From Ampullaceana balthica (lineage: Eukaryota; Mollusca; Gastropoda; Lymnaeidae): DNA of 64,000 nt. Below the pieces are notes generated by a model that saw nothing but the letters and a program-made list of their open reading frames with translations, did not search any database and had not been told where the DNA came from. Within the stretch, counting starts at the first letter, position 1. Each line of letters starts with the position of its first letter. Shown here piece after piece: positions 1 through 12,953 of this stretch. A program made the translations under genes and the position numbers. The stretch covers positions 198,501 through 262,500 of the forward strand of contig CALYLW010000563.1 of the NCBI GenBank assembly GCA_944989445.1, read 5' to 3'.

Positions 1-3000
1 CCTACCTGTCCAAGAAGTCATCTAACTATTGAACCTACCTGTCCAAGAAGTCATCTAACTATTGAACCTACCTGTCCAAGAAGTCATCTAACTATTGAAC
101 CTACCTGTCCAAGAAGTCATCTAACTATTGAACCTACCTGTCCAAGAAGTCATCTAACTATTGAACCTACCTGTCCAAGAAGTCATCTAACTATTGAACC
201 TACCTGTCCAAGAAGTCATCTAACTATTGAACCTACCTGTCCAAGAAGTCATCTAACTATTGAACCTACCTGTCCAAGAAGTCATCTAACTATTGAACCT
301 ACCTGTCCAAGAAGTCATCTAACTATTGAACCTACCTGTCCAAGAAGTCATCTAACTATTGAACCTACCTGTCCAAGAAGTCATCTAACTATTGAACCTA
401 CCTGTCCAAGAAGTCATCTAACTATTGAACCTACCTGTCCAAGAAGTCATCTAACTATTGAACCTACCTGTCCAAGAAGTCATCTAACTATTGAACCTAC
501 CTGTCCAAGAAGTCATCTAACTATTGAACCTACCTGTCCAAGAAGTCATCTAACTATTGAACCTACCTGTCCAAGAAGTCATCTAACTATTGAACCTACC
601 TGTCCAAGAAGTCATCTAACTATTGAACCTACCTGTCCAAGAAGTCATCTAACTATTGAACCTACCTGTCCAAGAAGTCATCTAACTATTGAACCTACCT
701 GTCCAAGAAGTCATCTAACTATTGAACCTACCTGTCCAAGAAGTCATCTAACTATTGAACCTACCTGTCCAAGAAGTCATCTAACTATTGAACCTACCTG
801 TCCAAGAAGTCATCTAACTATTGAACCTACCTGTCCAAGAAGTCATCTAACTATTGAACCTACCTGTCCAAGAAGTCATCTAACTATTGAACCTACCTGT
901 CCAAGAAGTCATCTAACTATTGAACCTACCTGTCCAAGAAGTCATCTAACTATTGAACCTACCTGTCCAAGAAGTCATCTAACTATTGAACCTACCTGTC
1001 CAAGAAGTCATCTAACTATTGAACCTACCTGTCCAAGAAGTCATCTAACTATTGAACCTACCTGTCCAAGAAGTCATCTAACTATTGAACCTACCTGTCC
1101 AAGAAGTCATCTAACTATTGAACCTACCTGTCCAAGAAGTCATCTAACTATTGAACCTACCTGTCCAAGAAGTCATCTAACTATTGAACCTACCTGTCCA
1201 AGAAGTCATCTAACTATTGAACCTACCTGTCCAAGAAGTCATCTAACTATTGAACCTACCTGTCCAAGAAGTCATCTAACTATTGAACCTACCTGTCCAA
1301 GAAGTCATCTAACTATTGAACCTACCTGTCCAAGAAGTCATCTAACTATTGAACCTACCTGTCCAAGAAGTCATCTAACTATTGAACCTACCTGTCCAAG
1401 AAGTCATCTAACTATTGAACCTACCTGTCCAAGAAGTCATCTAACTATTGAACCTACCTGTCCAAGAAGTCATCTAACTATTGAACCTACCTGTCCAAGA
1501 AGTCATCTAACTATTGAACCTACCTGTCCAAGAAGTCATCTAACTATTGAACCTACCTGTCCAAGAAGTCATCTAACTATTGAACCTACCTGTCCAAGAA
1601 GTCATCTAACTATTGAACCTACCTGTCCAAGAAGTCATCTAACTATTGAACCTACCTGTCCAAGAAGTCATCTAACTATTGAACCTACCTGTCCAAGAAG
1701 TCATCTAACTATTGAACCTACCTGTCCAAGAAGTCATCTAACTATTGAACCTACCTGTCCAAGAAGTCATCTAACTATTGAACCTACCTGTCCAAGAAGT
1801 CATCTAACTATTGAACCTACCTGTCCAAGAAGTCATCTAACTATTGAACCTACCTGTCCAAGAAGTCATCTAACTATTGAACCTACCTGTCCAAGAAGTC
1901 ATCTAACTATTGAACCTACCTGTCCAAGAAGTCATCTAACTATTGAACCTACCTGTCCAAGAAGTCATCTAACTATTGAACCTACCTGTCCAAGAAGTCA
2001 TCTAACTATTGAACCTACCTGTCCAAGAAGTCATCTAACTATTGAACCTACCTGTCCAAGAAGTCATCTAACTATTGAACCTACCTGTCCAAGAAGTCAT
2101 CTAACTATTGAACCTACCTGTCCAAGAAGTCATCTAACTATTGAACCTACCTGTCCAAGAAGTCATCTAACTATTGAACCTACCTGTCCAAGAAGTCATC
2201 TAACTATTGAACCTACCTGTCCAAGAAGTCATCTAACTATTGAACCTACCTGTCCAAGAAGTCATCTAACTATTGAACCTACCTGTCCAAGAAGTCATCT
2301 AACTATTGAACCTACCTGTCCAAGAAGTCATCTAACTATTGAACCTACCTGTCCAAGAAGTCATCTAACTATTGAACCTACCTGTCCAAGAAGTCATCTA
2401 ACTATTGAACCTACCTGTCCAAGAAGTCATCTAACTATTGAACCTACCTGTCCAAGAAGTCATCTAACTATTGAACCTACCTGTCCAAGAAGTCATCTAA
2501 CTATTGAACCTACCTGTCCAAGAAGTCATCTAACTATTGAACCTACCTGTCCAAGAAGTCATCTAACTATTGAACCTACCTGTCCAAGAAGTCATCTAAC
2601 TATTGAACCTACCTGTCCAAGAAGTCATCTAACTATTGAACCTACCTGTCCAAGAAGTCATCTAACTATTGAACCTACCTGTCCAAGAAGTCATCTAACT
2701 ATTGAACCTACCTGTCCAAGAAGTCATCTAACTATTGAACCTACCTGTCCAAGAAGTCATCTAACTATTGAACCTACCTGTCCAAGAAGTCATCTAACTA
2801 TTGAACCTACCTGTCCAAGAAGTCATCTAACTATTGAACCTACCTGTCCAAGAAGTCATCTAACTATTGAACCTACCTGTCCAAGAAGTCATCTAACTAT
2901 TGAACCTACCTGTCCAAGAAGTCATCTAACTATTGAACCTACCTGTCCAAGAAGTCATCTAACTATTGAACCTACCTGTCCAAGAAGTCATCTAACTATT

Positions 3001-6000
3001 GAACCTACCTGTCCAAGAAGTCATCTAACTATTGAACCTACCTGTCCAAGAAGTCATCTAACTATTGAACCTACCTGTCCAAGAAGTCATCTAACTATTG
3101 AACCTACCTGTCCAAGAAGTCATCTAACTATTGAACCTACCTGTCCAAGAAGTCATCTAACTATTGAACCTACCTGTCCAAGAAGTCATCTAACTATTGA
3201 ACCTACCTGTCCAAGAAGTCATCTAACTATTGAACCTACCTGTCCAAGAAGTCATCTAACTATTGAACCTACCTGTCCAAGAAGTCATCTAACTATTGAA
3301 CCTACCTGTCCAAGAAGTCATCTAACTATTGAACCTACCTGTCCAAGAAGTCATCTAACTATTGAACCTACCTGTCCAAGAAGTCATCTAACTATTGAAC
3401 CTACCTGTCCAAGAAGTCATCTAACTATTGAACCTACCTGTCCAAGAAGTCATCTAACTATTGAACCTACCTGTCCAAGAAGTCATCTAACTATTGAACC
3501 TACCTGTCCAAGAAGTCATCTAACTATTGAACCTACCTGTCCAAGAAGTCATCTAACTATTGAACCTACCTGTCCAAGAAGTCATCTAACTATTGAACCT
3601 ACCTGTCCAAGAAGTCATCTAACTATTGAACCTACCTGTCCAAGAAGTCATCTAACTATTGAACCTACCTGTCCAAGAAGTCATCTAACTATTGAACCTA
3701 CCTGTCCAAGAAGTCATCTAACTATTGAACCTACCTGTCCAAGAAGTCATCTAACTATTGAACCTACCTGTCCAAGAAGTCATCTAACTATTGAACCTAC
3801 CTGTCCAAGAAGTCATCTAACTATTGAACCTACCTGTCCAAGAAGTCATCTAACTATTGAACCTACCTGTCCAAGAAGTCATCTAACTATTGAACCTACC
3901 TGTCCAAGAAGTCATCTAACTATTGAACCTACCTGTCCAAGAAGTCATCTAACTATTGAACCTACCTGTCCAAGAAGTCATCTAACTATTGAACCTACCT
4001 GTCCAAGAAGTCATCTAACTATTGAACCTACCTGTCCAAGAAGTCATCTAACTATTGAACCTACCTGTCCAAGAAGTCATCTAACTATTGAACCTACCTG
4101 TCCAAGAAGTCATCTAACTATTGAACCTACCTGTCCAAGAAGTCATCTAACTATTGAACCTACCTGTCCAAGAAGTCATCTAACTATTGAACCTACCTGT
4201 CCAAGAAGTCATCTAACTATTGAACCTACCTGTCCAAGAAGTCATCTAACTATTGAACCTACCTGTCCAAGAAGTCATCTAACTATTGAACCTACCTGTC
4301 CAAGAAGTCATCTAACTATTGAACCTACCTGTCCAAGAAGTCATCTAACTATTGAACCTACCTGTCCAAGAAGTCATCTAACTATTGAACCTACCTGTCC
4401 AAGAAGTCATCTAACTATTGAACCTACCTGTCCAAGAAGTCATCTAACTATTGAACCTACCTGTCCAAGAAGTCATCTAACTATTGAACCTACCTGTCCA
4501 AGAAGTCATCTAACTATTGAACCTACCTGTCCAAGAAGTCATCTAACTATTGAACCTACCTGTCCAAGAAGTCATCTAACTATTGAACCTACCTGTCCAA
4601 GAAGTCATCTAACTATTGAACCTACCTGTCCAAGAAGTCATCTAACTATTGAACCTACCTGTCCAAGAAGTCATCTAACTATTGAACCTACCTGTCCAAG
4701 AAGTCATCTAACTATTGAACCTACCTGTCCAAGAAGTCATCTAACTATTGAACCTACCTGTCCAAGAAGTCATCTAACTATTGAACCTACCTGTCCAAGA
4801 AGTCATCTAACTATTGAACCTACCTGTCCAAGAAGTCATCTAACTATTGAACCTACCTGTCCAAGAAGTCATCTAACTATTGAACCTACCTGTCCAAGAA
4901 GTCATCTAACTATTGAACCTACCTGTCCAAGAAGTCATCTAACTATTGAACCTACCTGTCCAAGAAGTCATCTAACTATTGAACCTACCTGTCCAAGAAG
5001 TCATCTAACTATTGAACCTACCTGTCCAAGAAGTCATCTAACTATTGAACCTACCTGTCCAAGAAGTCATCTAACTATTGAACCTACCTGTCCAAGAAGT
5101 CATCTAACTATTGAACCTACCTGTCCAAGAAGTCATCTAACTATTGAACCTACCTGTCCAAGAAGTCATCTAACTATTGAACCTACCTGTCCAAGAAGTC
5201 ATCTAACTATTGAACCTACCTGTCCAAGAAGTCATCTAACTATTGAACCTACCTGTCCAAGAAGTCATCTAACTATTGAACCTACCTGTCCAAGAAGTCA
5301 TCTAACTATTGAACCTACCTGTCCAAGAAGTCATCTAACTATTGAACCTACCTGTCCAAGAAGTCATCTAACTATTGAACCTACCTGTCCAAGAAGTCAT
5401 CTAACTATTGAACCTACCTGTCCAAGAAGTCATCTAACTATTGAACCTACCTGTCCAAGAAGTCATCTAACTATTGAACCTACCTGTCCAAGAAGTCATC
5501 TAACTATTGAACCTACCTGTCCAAGAAGTCATCTAACTATTGAACCTACCTGTCCAAGAAGTCATCTAACTATTGAACCTACCTGTCCAAGAAGTCATCT
5601 AACTATTGAACCTACCTGTCCAAGAAGTCATCTAACTATTGAACCTACCTGTCCAAGAAGTCATCTAACTATTGAACCTACCTGTCCAAGAAGTCATCTA
5701 ACTATTGAACCTACCTGTCCAAGAAGTCATCTAACTATTGAACCTACCTGTCCAAGAAGTCATCTAACTATTGAACCTACCTGTCCAAGAAGTCATCTAA
5801 CTATTGAACCTACCTGTCCAAGAAGTCATCTAACTATTGAACCTACCTGTCCAAGAAGTCATCTAACTATTGAACCTACCTGTCCAAGAAGTCATCTAAC
5901 TATTGAACCTACCTGTCCAAGAAGTCATCTAACTATTGAACCTACCTGTCCAAGAAGTCATCTAACTATTGAACCTACCTGTCCAAGAAGTCATCTAACT

Positions 6001-9000
6001 ATTGAACCTACCTGTCCAAGAAGTCATCTAACTATTGAACCTACCTGTCCAAGAAGTCATCTAACTATTGAACCTACCTGTCCAAGAAGTCATCTAACTA
6101 TTGAACCTACCTGTCCAAGAAGTCATCTAACTATTGAACCTACCTGTCCAAGAAGTCATCTAACTATTGAACCTACCTGTCCAAGAAGTCATCTAACTAT
6201 TGAACCTACCTGTCCAAGAAGTCATCTAACTATTGAACCTACCTGTCCAAGAAGTCATCTAACTATTGAACCTACCTGTCCAAGAAGTCATCTAACTATT
6301 GAACCTACCTGTCCAAGAAGTCATCTAACTATTGAACCTACCTGTCCAAGAAGTCATCTAACTATTGAACCTACCTGTCCAAGAAGTCATCTAACTAACT
6401 ATTCAGAACCTACATGACACTGTCCAAGAAGTCATCTAACTATTGAACCTACCTGTCCAAGAAGTCATCTAACTATTGAACCTACCTGTCCAAGAAGTCA
6501 TCTAACTATTGAACCTACCTGTCCAAGAAGTCATCTAACTATTGAACCTACCTGTCCAAGAAGTCATCTAACTATTGAACCTACCTGTCCAAGAAGTCAT
6601 CTAACTATTGAACCTACCTGTCCAAGAAGTCATCTAACTATTGAACCTACCTGTCCAAGAAGTCATCTAACTATTGAACCTACCTGTCCAAGAAGTCATC
6701 TAACTATTGAACCTACCTGTCCAAGAAGTCATCTAACTATTGAACCTACCTGTCCAAGAAGTCATCTAACTATTGAACCTACCTGTCCAAGAAGTCATCT
6801 AACTATTGAACCTACCTGTCCAAGAAGTCATCTAACTATTGAACCTACCTGTCCAAGAAGTCATCTAACTATTGAACCTACCTGTCCAAGAAGTCATCTA
6901 ACTATTGAACCTACCTGTCCAAGAAGTCATCTAACTATTGAACCTACCTGTCCAAGAAGTCATCTAACTATTGAACCTACCTGTCCAAGAAGTCATCTAA
7001 CTATTGAACCTACCTGTCCAAGAAGTCATCTAACTATTGAACCTACCTGTCCAAGAAGTCATCTAACTATTGAACCTACCTGTCCAAGAAGTCATCTAAC
7101 TATTGAACCTACCTGTCCAAGAAGTCATCTAACTATTGAACCTACCTGTCCAAGAAGTCATCTAACTATTGAACCTACCTGTCCAAGAAGTCATCTAACT
7201 ATTGAACCTACCTGTCCAAGAAGTCATCTAACTATTGAACCTACCTGTCCAAGAAGTCATCTAACTATTGAACCTACCTGTCCAAGAAGTCATCTAACTA
7301 TTGAACCTACCTGTCCAAGAAGTCATCTAACTATTGAACCTACCTGTCCAAGAAGTCATCTAACTATTGAACCTACCTGTCCAAGAAGTCATCTAACTAT
7401 TGAACCTACCTGTCCAAGAAGTCATCTAACTATTGAACCTACCTGTCCAAGAAGTCATCTAACTATTGAACCTACCTGTCCAAGAAGTCATCTAACTATT
7501 GAACCTACCTGTCCAAGAAGTCATCTAACTATTGAACCTACCTGTCCAAGAAGTCATCTAACTATTGAACCTACCTGTCCAAGAAGTCATCTAACTATTG
7601 AACCTACCTGTCCAAGAAGTCATCTAACTATTGAACCTACCTGTCCAAGAAGTCATCTAACTATTGAACCTACCTGTCCAAGAAGTCATCTAACTATTGA
7701 ACCTACCTGTCCAAGAAGTCATCTAACTATTGAACCTACCTGTCCAAGAAGTCATCTAACTATTGAACCTACCTGTCCAAGAAGTCATCTAACTATTGAA
7801 CCTACCTGTCCAAGAAGTCATCTAACTATTGAACCTACCTGTCCAAGAAGTCATCTAACTATTGAACCTACCTGTCCAAGAAGTCATCTAACTATTGAAC
7901 CTACCTGTCCAAGAAGTCATCTAACTATTGAACCTACCTGTCCAAGAAGTCATCTAACTATTGAACCTACCTGTCCAAGAAGTCATCTAACTATTGAACC
8001 TACCTGTCCAAGAAGTCATCTAACTATTGAACCTACCTGTCCAAGAAGTCATCTAACTATTGAACCTACCTGTCCAAGAAGTCATCTAACTATTGAACCT
8101 ACCTGTCCAAGAAGTCATCTAACTATTGAACCTACCTGTCCAAGAAGTCATCTAACTATTGAACCTACCTGTCCAAGAAGTCATCTAACTATTGAACCTA
8201 CCTGTCCAAGAAGTCATCTAACTATTGAACCTACCTGTCCAAGAAGTCATCTAACTATTGAACCTACCTGTCCAAGAAGTCATCTAACTATTGAACCTAC
8301 CTGTCCAAGAAGTCATCTAACTATTGAACCTACCTGTCCAAGAAGTCATCTAACTATTGAACCTACCTGTCCAAGAAGTCATCTAACTATTGAACCTACC
8401 TGTCCAAGAAGTCATCTAACTATTGAACCTACCTGTCCAAGAAGTCATCTAACTATTGAACCTACCTGTCCAAGAAGTCATCTAACTATTGAACCTACCT
8501 GTCCAAGAAGTCATCTAACTATTGAACCTACCTGTCCAAGAAGTCATCTAACTATTGAACCTACCTGTCCAAGAAGTCATCTAACTATTGAACCTACCTG
8601 TCCAAGAAGTCATCTAACTATTGAACCTACCTGTCCAAGAAGTCATCTAACTATTGAACCTACCTGTCCAAGAAGTCATCTAACTATTGAACCTACCTGT
8701 CCAAGAAGTCATCTAACTATTGAACCTACCTGTCCAAGAAGTCATCTAACTATTGAACCTACCTGTCCAAGAAGTCATCTAACTATTGAACCTACCTGTC
8801 CAAGAAGTCATCTAACTATTGAACCTACCTGTCCAAGAAGTCATCTAACTATTGAACCTACCTGTCCAAGAAGTCATCTAACTATTGAACCTACCTGTCC
8901 AAGAAGTCATCTAACTATTGAACCTACCTGTCCAAGAAGTCATCTAACTATTGAACCTACCTGTCCAAGAAGTCATCTAACTATTGAACCTACCTGTCCA

Positions 9001-10593
9001 AGAAGTCATCTAACTATTGAACCTACCTGTCCAAGAAGTCATCTAACTATTGAACCTACCTGTCCAAGAAGTCATCTAACTATTGAACCTACCTGTCCAA
9101 GAAGTCATCTAACTATTGAACCTACCTGTCCAAGAAGTCATCTAACTATTGAACCTACCTGTCCAAGAAGTCATCTAACTATTGAACCTACCTGTCCAAG
9201 AAGTCATCTAACTATTGAACCTACCTGTCCAAGAAGTCATCTAACTATTGAACCTACCTGTCCAAGAAGTCATCTAACTATTGAACCTACCTGTCCAAGA
9301 AGTCATCTAACTATTGAACCTACCTGTCCAAGAAGTCATCTAACTATTGAACCTACCTGTCCAAGAAGTCATCTAACTATTGAACCTACCTGTCCAAGAA
9401 GTCATCTAACTATTGAACCTACCTGTCCAAGAAGTCATCTAACTATTGAACCTACCTGTCCAAGAAGTCATCTAACTATTGAACCTACCTGTCCAAGAAG
9501 TCATCTAACTATTGAACCTACCTGTCCAAGAAGTCATCTAACTATTGAACCTACCTGTCCAAGAAGTCATCTAACTATTGAACCTACCTGTCCAAGAAGT
9601 CATCTAACTATTGAACCTACCTGTCCAAGAAGTCATCTAACTATTGAACCTACCTGTCCAAGAAGTCATCTAACTATTGAACCTACCTGTCCAAGAAGTC
9701 ATCTAACTATTGAACCTACCTGTCCAAGAAGTCATCTAACTATTGAACCTACCTGTCCAAGAAGTCATCTAACTATTGAACCTACCTGTCCAAGAAGTCA
9801 TCTAACTATTGAACCTACCTGTCCAAGAAGTCATCTAACTATTGAACCTACCTGTCCAAGAAGTCATCTAACTATTGAACCTACCTGTCCAAGAAGTCAT
9901 CTAACTATTGAACCTACCTGTCCAAGAAGTCATCTAACTATTGAACCTACCTGTCCAAGAAGTCATCTAACTATTGAACCTACCTGTCCAAGAAGTCATC
10001 TAACTATTGAACCTACCTGTCCAAGAAGTCATCTAACTATTGAACCTACCTGTCCAAGAAGTCATCTAACTATTGAACCTACCTGTCCAAGAAGTCATCT
10101 AACTATTGAACCTACCTGTCCAAGAAGTCATCTAACTATTGAACCTACCTGTCCAAGAAGTCATCTAACTATTGAACCTACCTGTCCAAGAAGTCATCTA
10201 ACTATTGAACCTACCTGTCCAAGAAGTCATCTAACTATTGAACCTACCTGTCCAAGAAGTCATCTAACTATTGAACCTACCTGTCCAAGAAGTCATCTAA
10301 CTATTGAACCTACCTGTCCAAGAAGTCATCTAACTATTGAACCTACCTGTCCAAGAAGTCATCTAACTATTGAACCTACCTGTCCAAGAAGTCATCTAAC
10401 TATTGAACCTACCTGTCCAAGAAGTCATCTAACTATTGAACCTACCTGTCCAAGAAGTCATCTAACTATTGAACCTACCTGTCCAAGAAGTCATCTAACT
10501 ATTGAACCTACCTGTCCAAGAAGTCATCTAACTATTGAACCTACCTGTCCAAGAAGTCATCTAACTATTGAACCTACCTGTCCAAGAAGTCAT
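1..10593. repeat. 33-bp minisatellite made of the MTAP exon 4 donor site (~321 units)
   Basis: The 33-bp unit starts CCTACCTGTCC at position 1 and every 33 bp to 6370; the phase resumes at 6415 and the last partial unit is 10573-10593. I count 193 identical units, one 45-bp variant unit (6370-6414, with small insertions and a disrupted junction up to 6420), 126 identical units and a 21-nt end. Read on the minus strand, each unit is 17 nt of MTAP exon 4 (ending TTGGACAG) followed by 16 nt of intron 4 (starting GTAGGTTC). The array therefore abuts the real donor at 10577/10578 and fills all of intron 4 visible here. One plus-strand frame is stop-free within units (11 codons), which is expected by chance for a unit this short. 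Confidence 0.97.
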
Positions 10594-10745
10594 CAATGAG
10601 AACTATTTCACCAGGATGAACGTTTTCTTGTAGGGATCCACAGGCGGTGGTTGCCACAATGTGGGTACATCTTGCTTCTTTGAGTGCCCAAATGTTGGCT
10701 CTATAGTTAACTAATGTTGGTGATAGGCTGTGATCTCTTCCATGT
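10578..10745 (-). CDS. MTAP: S-methyl-5'-thioadenosine phosphorylase, exon 4
   Basis: MTAP cleaves methylthioadenosine phosphorolytically to adenine and methylthioribose-1-phosphate in the cytosolic methionine salvage pathway. This 168-nt exon encodes RHGRDHS, then [13 protein letters not shown], then the conserved TTACGSL and [12 protein letters not shown] segments, close to the animal MTAP family. The RHG arginine/histidine pair and the TTACG block belong to the phosphate and substrate pocket in the family. The acceptor is GATCAG|ACATGG (AG at 10746-10747) and the donor is GGACAG|GTAGGTT (GT at 10577-10576). It enters in phase 2, completing the Arg codon from exon 3, and leaves in phase 2. 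The next three intron bases create TAG in frame, so read-through past this donor stops translation at once. The donor is the first unit of the 33-bp array. Confidence 0.95.
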
Positions 10746-11127
10746 CTGATCAACAAAATTATTATACAAAATCATTGAAATTTTTAGCCTAATTGAGTGA
10801 TTCAAATAATTGTGTATCTCCCAGGAGTTCTTTTATTTACATGTGATAAGAATGAGATTTTAAAATTGTCGCAATTGTGATAAAAATAAAAAACTATCAC
10901 CAGTCACTTATCACGCTGTTTAATTAGGACTAGTAGAATACTGAAAAGCATGATTTTGTTCCAAACCTCAAAACTTTGCTCCTTCAATGTTCCTATTAGT
11001 CCTCTTTATACAGATTTGAATAGAATTAATTATGAAGAGAAGATGAATAGAGTTAATTATGAAGAGAAGATGAATAGAGTTAATTATGAAGAGAAGATGA
11101 ATAGAGTTAATTATGAAGAGAAGTTAC
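10746..11127 (-). other. MTAP intron 3
   Basis: This 382-bp intron separates exon 3 (donor GCCAG|GTAACTT) from exon 4. It contains a 27-bp tandem repeat against the exon 3 donor and otherwise AT-rich sequence in which I see nothing else. A plus-strand ORF across 10950-11390 is antisense to this intron and exon 3 and is not believed. Confidence 0.85.
11016..11125. repeat. 27-bp tandem repeat at the MTAP exon 3 donor (~4 copies)
   Basis: About four copies of a 27-bp unit containing GTTAATTATGAAGAG (plus strand). On the minus strand the first copy begins around intron position +5 behind the exon 3 donor, so the array abuts the splice site but does not include exon bases. The copy farthest from the exon is partial and diverged. 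Confidence 0.9.
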
Positions 11128-11186
11128 CTGGCAAGAAGCACACAGTCTACTCCTTGAATAGTTCCAGTGACCAGACTATCAGATGG
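11128..11186 (-). CDS. MTAP: S-methyl-5'-thioadenosine phosphorylase, exon 3
   Basis: A 59-nt exon encoding PSDSLVTGTIQG then VDCVLLA plus two bases of an Arg codon. This matches the family segment that starts PSDAL and ends VDCVLLAR. The acceptor is ATTACTTAG|CCATC (AG at 11188-11187) and the donor is GCCAG|GTAACTT (GT at 11127-11126). It enters in phase 0 from exon 2 and leaves in phase 2 into exon 4, so exons 2, 3 and 4 join in one frame. It is easily missed because a plus-strand ORF overlaps it and a LINE remnant separates it from exon 2. Confidence 0.93.
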
Positions 11187-11753
11187 CTAAGTAATAGATG
11201 GAATAAAATACACCGTTATTTTAAAAACAAATTAAATAAAATTGTCATATATGCAACACTGGAGACATCAACATACTTAATTCCCGTAATGGATGTAATG
11301 CTTCTTGGATGTAATGCTGTTAGGTTTTATAGTGAGCACCAAAAATTACTGCATAAAATTATTCAATATGATAATAAATTAATCAAATAAAAATAAATTA
11401 AATAAATGAAAGTTCTGTATTACGTAATTTTTTAATCTGATGTGTATTTATTTTGAAAACTTCCGTCATTTTTTACGGGTGATACGCTAGTTTTTAAATA
11501 TTAAATAAAAAGGAAATGAATATATAAAAAAGTATTTATATCAAGCTCTTACACTAAGCAGCTAATGTGAAAATGGCAGACTTAAAATCAACTTAAATGT
11601 TTGAGCTCCAGTATTTATTTTAAAACTGCAGCCCTTGTGAGCTTTTATTATTCTTCAACATACTTTGGAGAAATAGAAACTCTAGCTACAACAATCTCAT
11701 AGGTACACCACCAAATATGTTATAAAATTAATCATAGAAATTTGTAATGGAAA

Positions 11754-12625
11754 ATGAAAGATCAGTTATGCATCAGTTTTAAATCAGAACAAGATAGCAA
11801 AATTTTACAAAAAGACTTAGATGAATTGATAAAATGGGAAACTAACTGGAGTATGTCTTTCCATCCAGAAAAGTGTCAACTGTTAAGAGTAACAAAGAAA
11901 AAGAAACAAATAAATTCAAAATATTACATTCATGGAAAAGAACTGACCCAAACTAAAGATGCAAAATACTTAGGAGTCTTAATAAATGAGAAACTATCAT
12001 GGAATCCCCATGTCAATGAAGTTATTAAAAAATCAAACAAAACCTTAGGCTTTATAAAAAGGAACTTTAACAAATGTAATAGATATATAAAACTAAAATG
12101 CTACCTCACTTTGGTGAGACCTGCACTAGAATATGCATCTTCTGTATGGGACCCATCCACCAAAGAAAACATTGATAAACTAGAACAAATTCAAAAAAGA
12201 GCTGCCAGATTCATTACTGGAGAATATTCGAAACTGACAAGAGTAACACCATTAGTTAAATCATTAAACCTTGAAACACTAGAGGATAGAAGAACCAAGA
12301 GCAAAGTAGTAATAACACATAAAGCAATTAATTCTAATTTAGAAATACAACACAAAGATAACTTAATACAACCCTCAGATAGACATAAGGATAAAAACAC
12401 CTTTCTTATTCCGTATGCAAGAACAAACACATACAAGTTTTCCTTCTTCCCGTCCGGAATTAGGGCGTGGAATGGGTTGCCTGAAGAATCCAGGAAAACC
12501 AACACTTTATCAACATTTAAATCTCTAATAAAAATGCAGGACTAAACACAAACCATAGATAAGCGTAGGACGCAATAATCTTCTGTATAGAAGGAGCGTC
12601 TGTAAACAGATAAGATGATTGAGAG
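11754..12625 (+). mobile_element. 5'-truncated non-LTR retrotransposon, reverse transcriptase C-terminus and 3' tail
   Basis: A 263-codon frame (11754-12545) reads as the C-terminal part of a LINE reverse transcriptase: KYLGVLINEKLSW, then LVRPALEYASSVWDP, a QKRAARFI segment, and a late FFPSGIRAWNGLPE block. These are typical of CR1/Jockey-like and related LINE thumb and tail regions. The catalytic YxDD region is absent, so the copy is 5'-truncated. Downstream at about 12568-12620 is a 3' tail with ACGCAATAATCTTCTGTATA and AGATAAGAT, which recurs near 22423 and, inverted, at the end of the SINE at 37055-37305. It lies antisense in MTAP intron 2. The 5' edge cannot be fixed. Confidence 0.88.
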
Positions 12626-12633
12626 CCAACTTC

Positions 12634-12692
12634 GTCAGTGACAATAACAGGAATGGTCCACTGGTCAGTGACAATAACAGGAATGGTCCACT
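12634..12692. repeat. 30-bp tandem duplication
   Basis: Two copies of a 30-bp unit containing GTCAGTGACAATAACAGG, just beyond the LINE tail. Confidence 0.9.
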
Positions 12693-12953
12693 GCTTCGGG
12701 GTTGAACTTTTTCAACGACATCTCAAATAATCATTAATGGCAAGTGTTAAGTACATATGTGTTATTGATAGTCCAATATCATTGGTATATGAAGGTTTTT
12801 TTGTTCCTTAATGATATTTAAAACTAAAACACTCTTATTAATAAATCATGAGCCAACCTTCCAGTCTACAATTCCCCCAAGAGGTATTTAAGGTTAAATG
12901 GTAATTAATGCAAGCAATACATCTGAGCCAATGTCCTAAAATCAGACACCTAC
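12693..12953. other. MTAP intron 2, unremarkable part
   Basis: AT-rich sequence between the LINE remnant and exon 2. I see no further feature in it. Confidence 0.6.

Noticed and set aside
1..6414. Continuous open frame of 11-residue repeats on the plus strand
   Set aside because: No ATG in frame, and one stop-free frame is expected by chance for an 11-codon unit; the minus strand gives a better explanation (exon plus donor).
1..10593. CRISPR array, telomere or centromeric satellite
   Set aside because: There are no spacers, the unit is not telomere-like, and the unit is explained by the MTAP exon-intron junction next to it.
10950..11390. 146-codon plus-strand ORF with NRVNYEEKM repeats
   Set aside because: It overlaps MTAP exon 3 in antisense and is caused by the 27-bp repeat.
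12191..12505. Minus-strand ORF opposite the LINE
   Set aside because: Shadow of the reverse transcriptase frame; no family resemblance.
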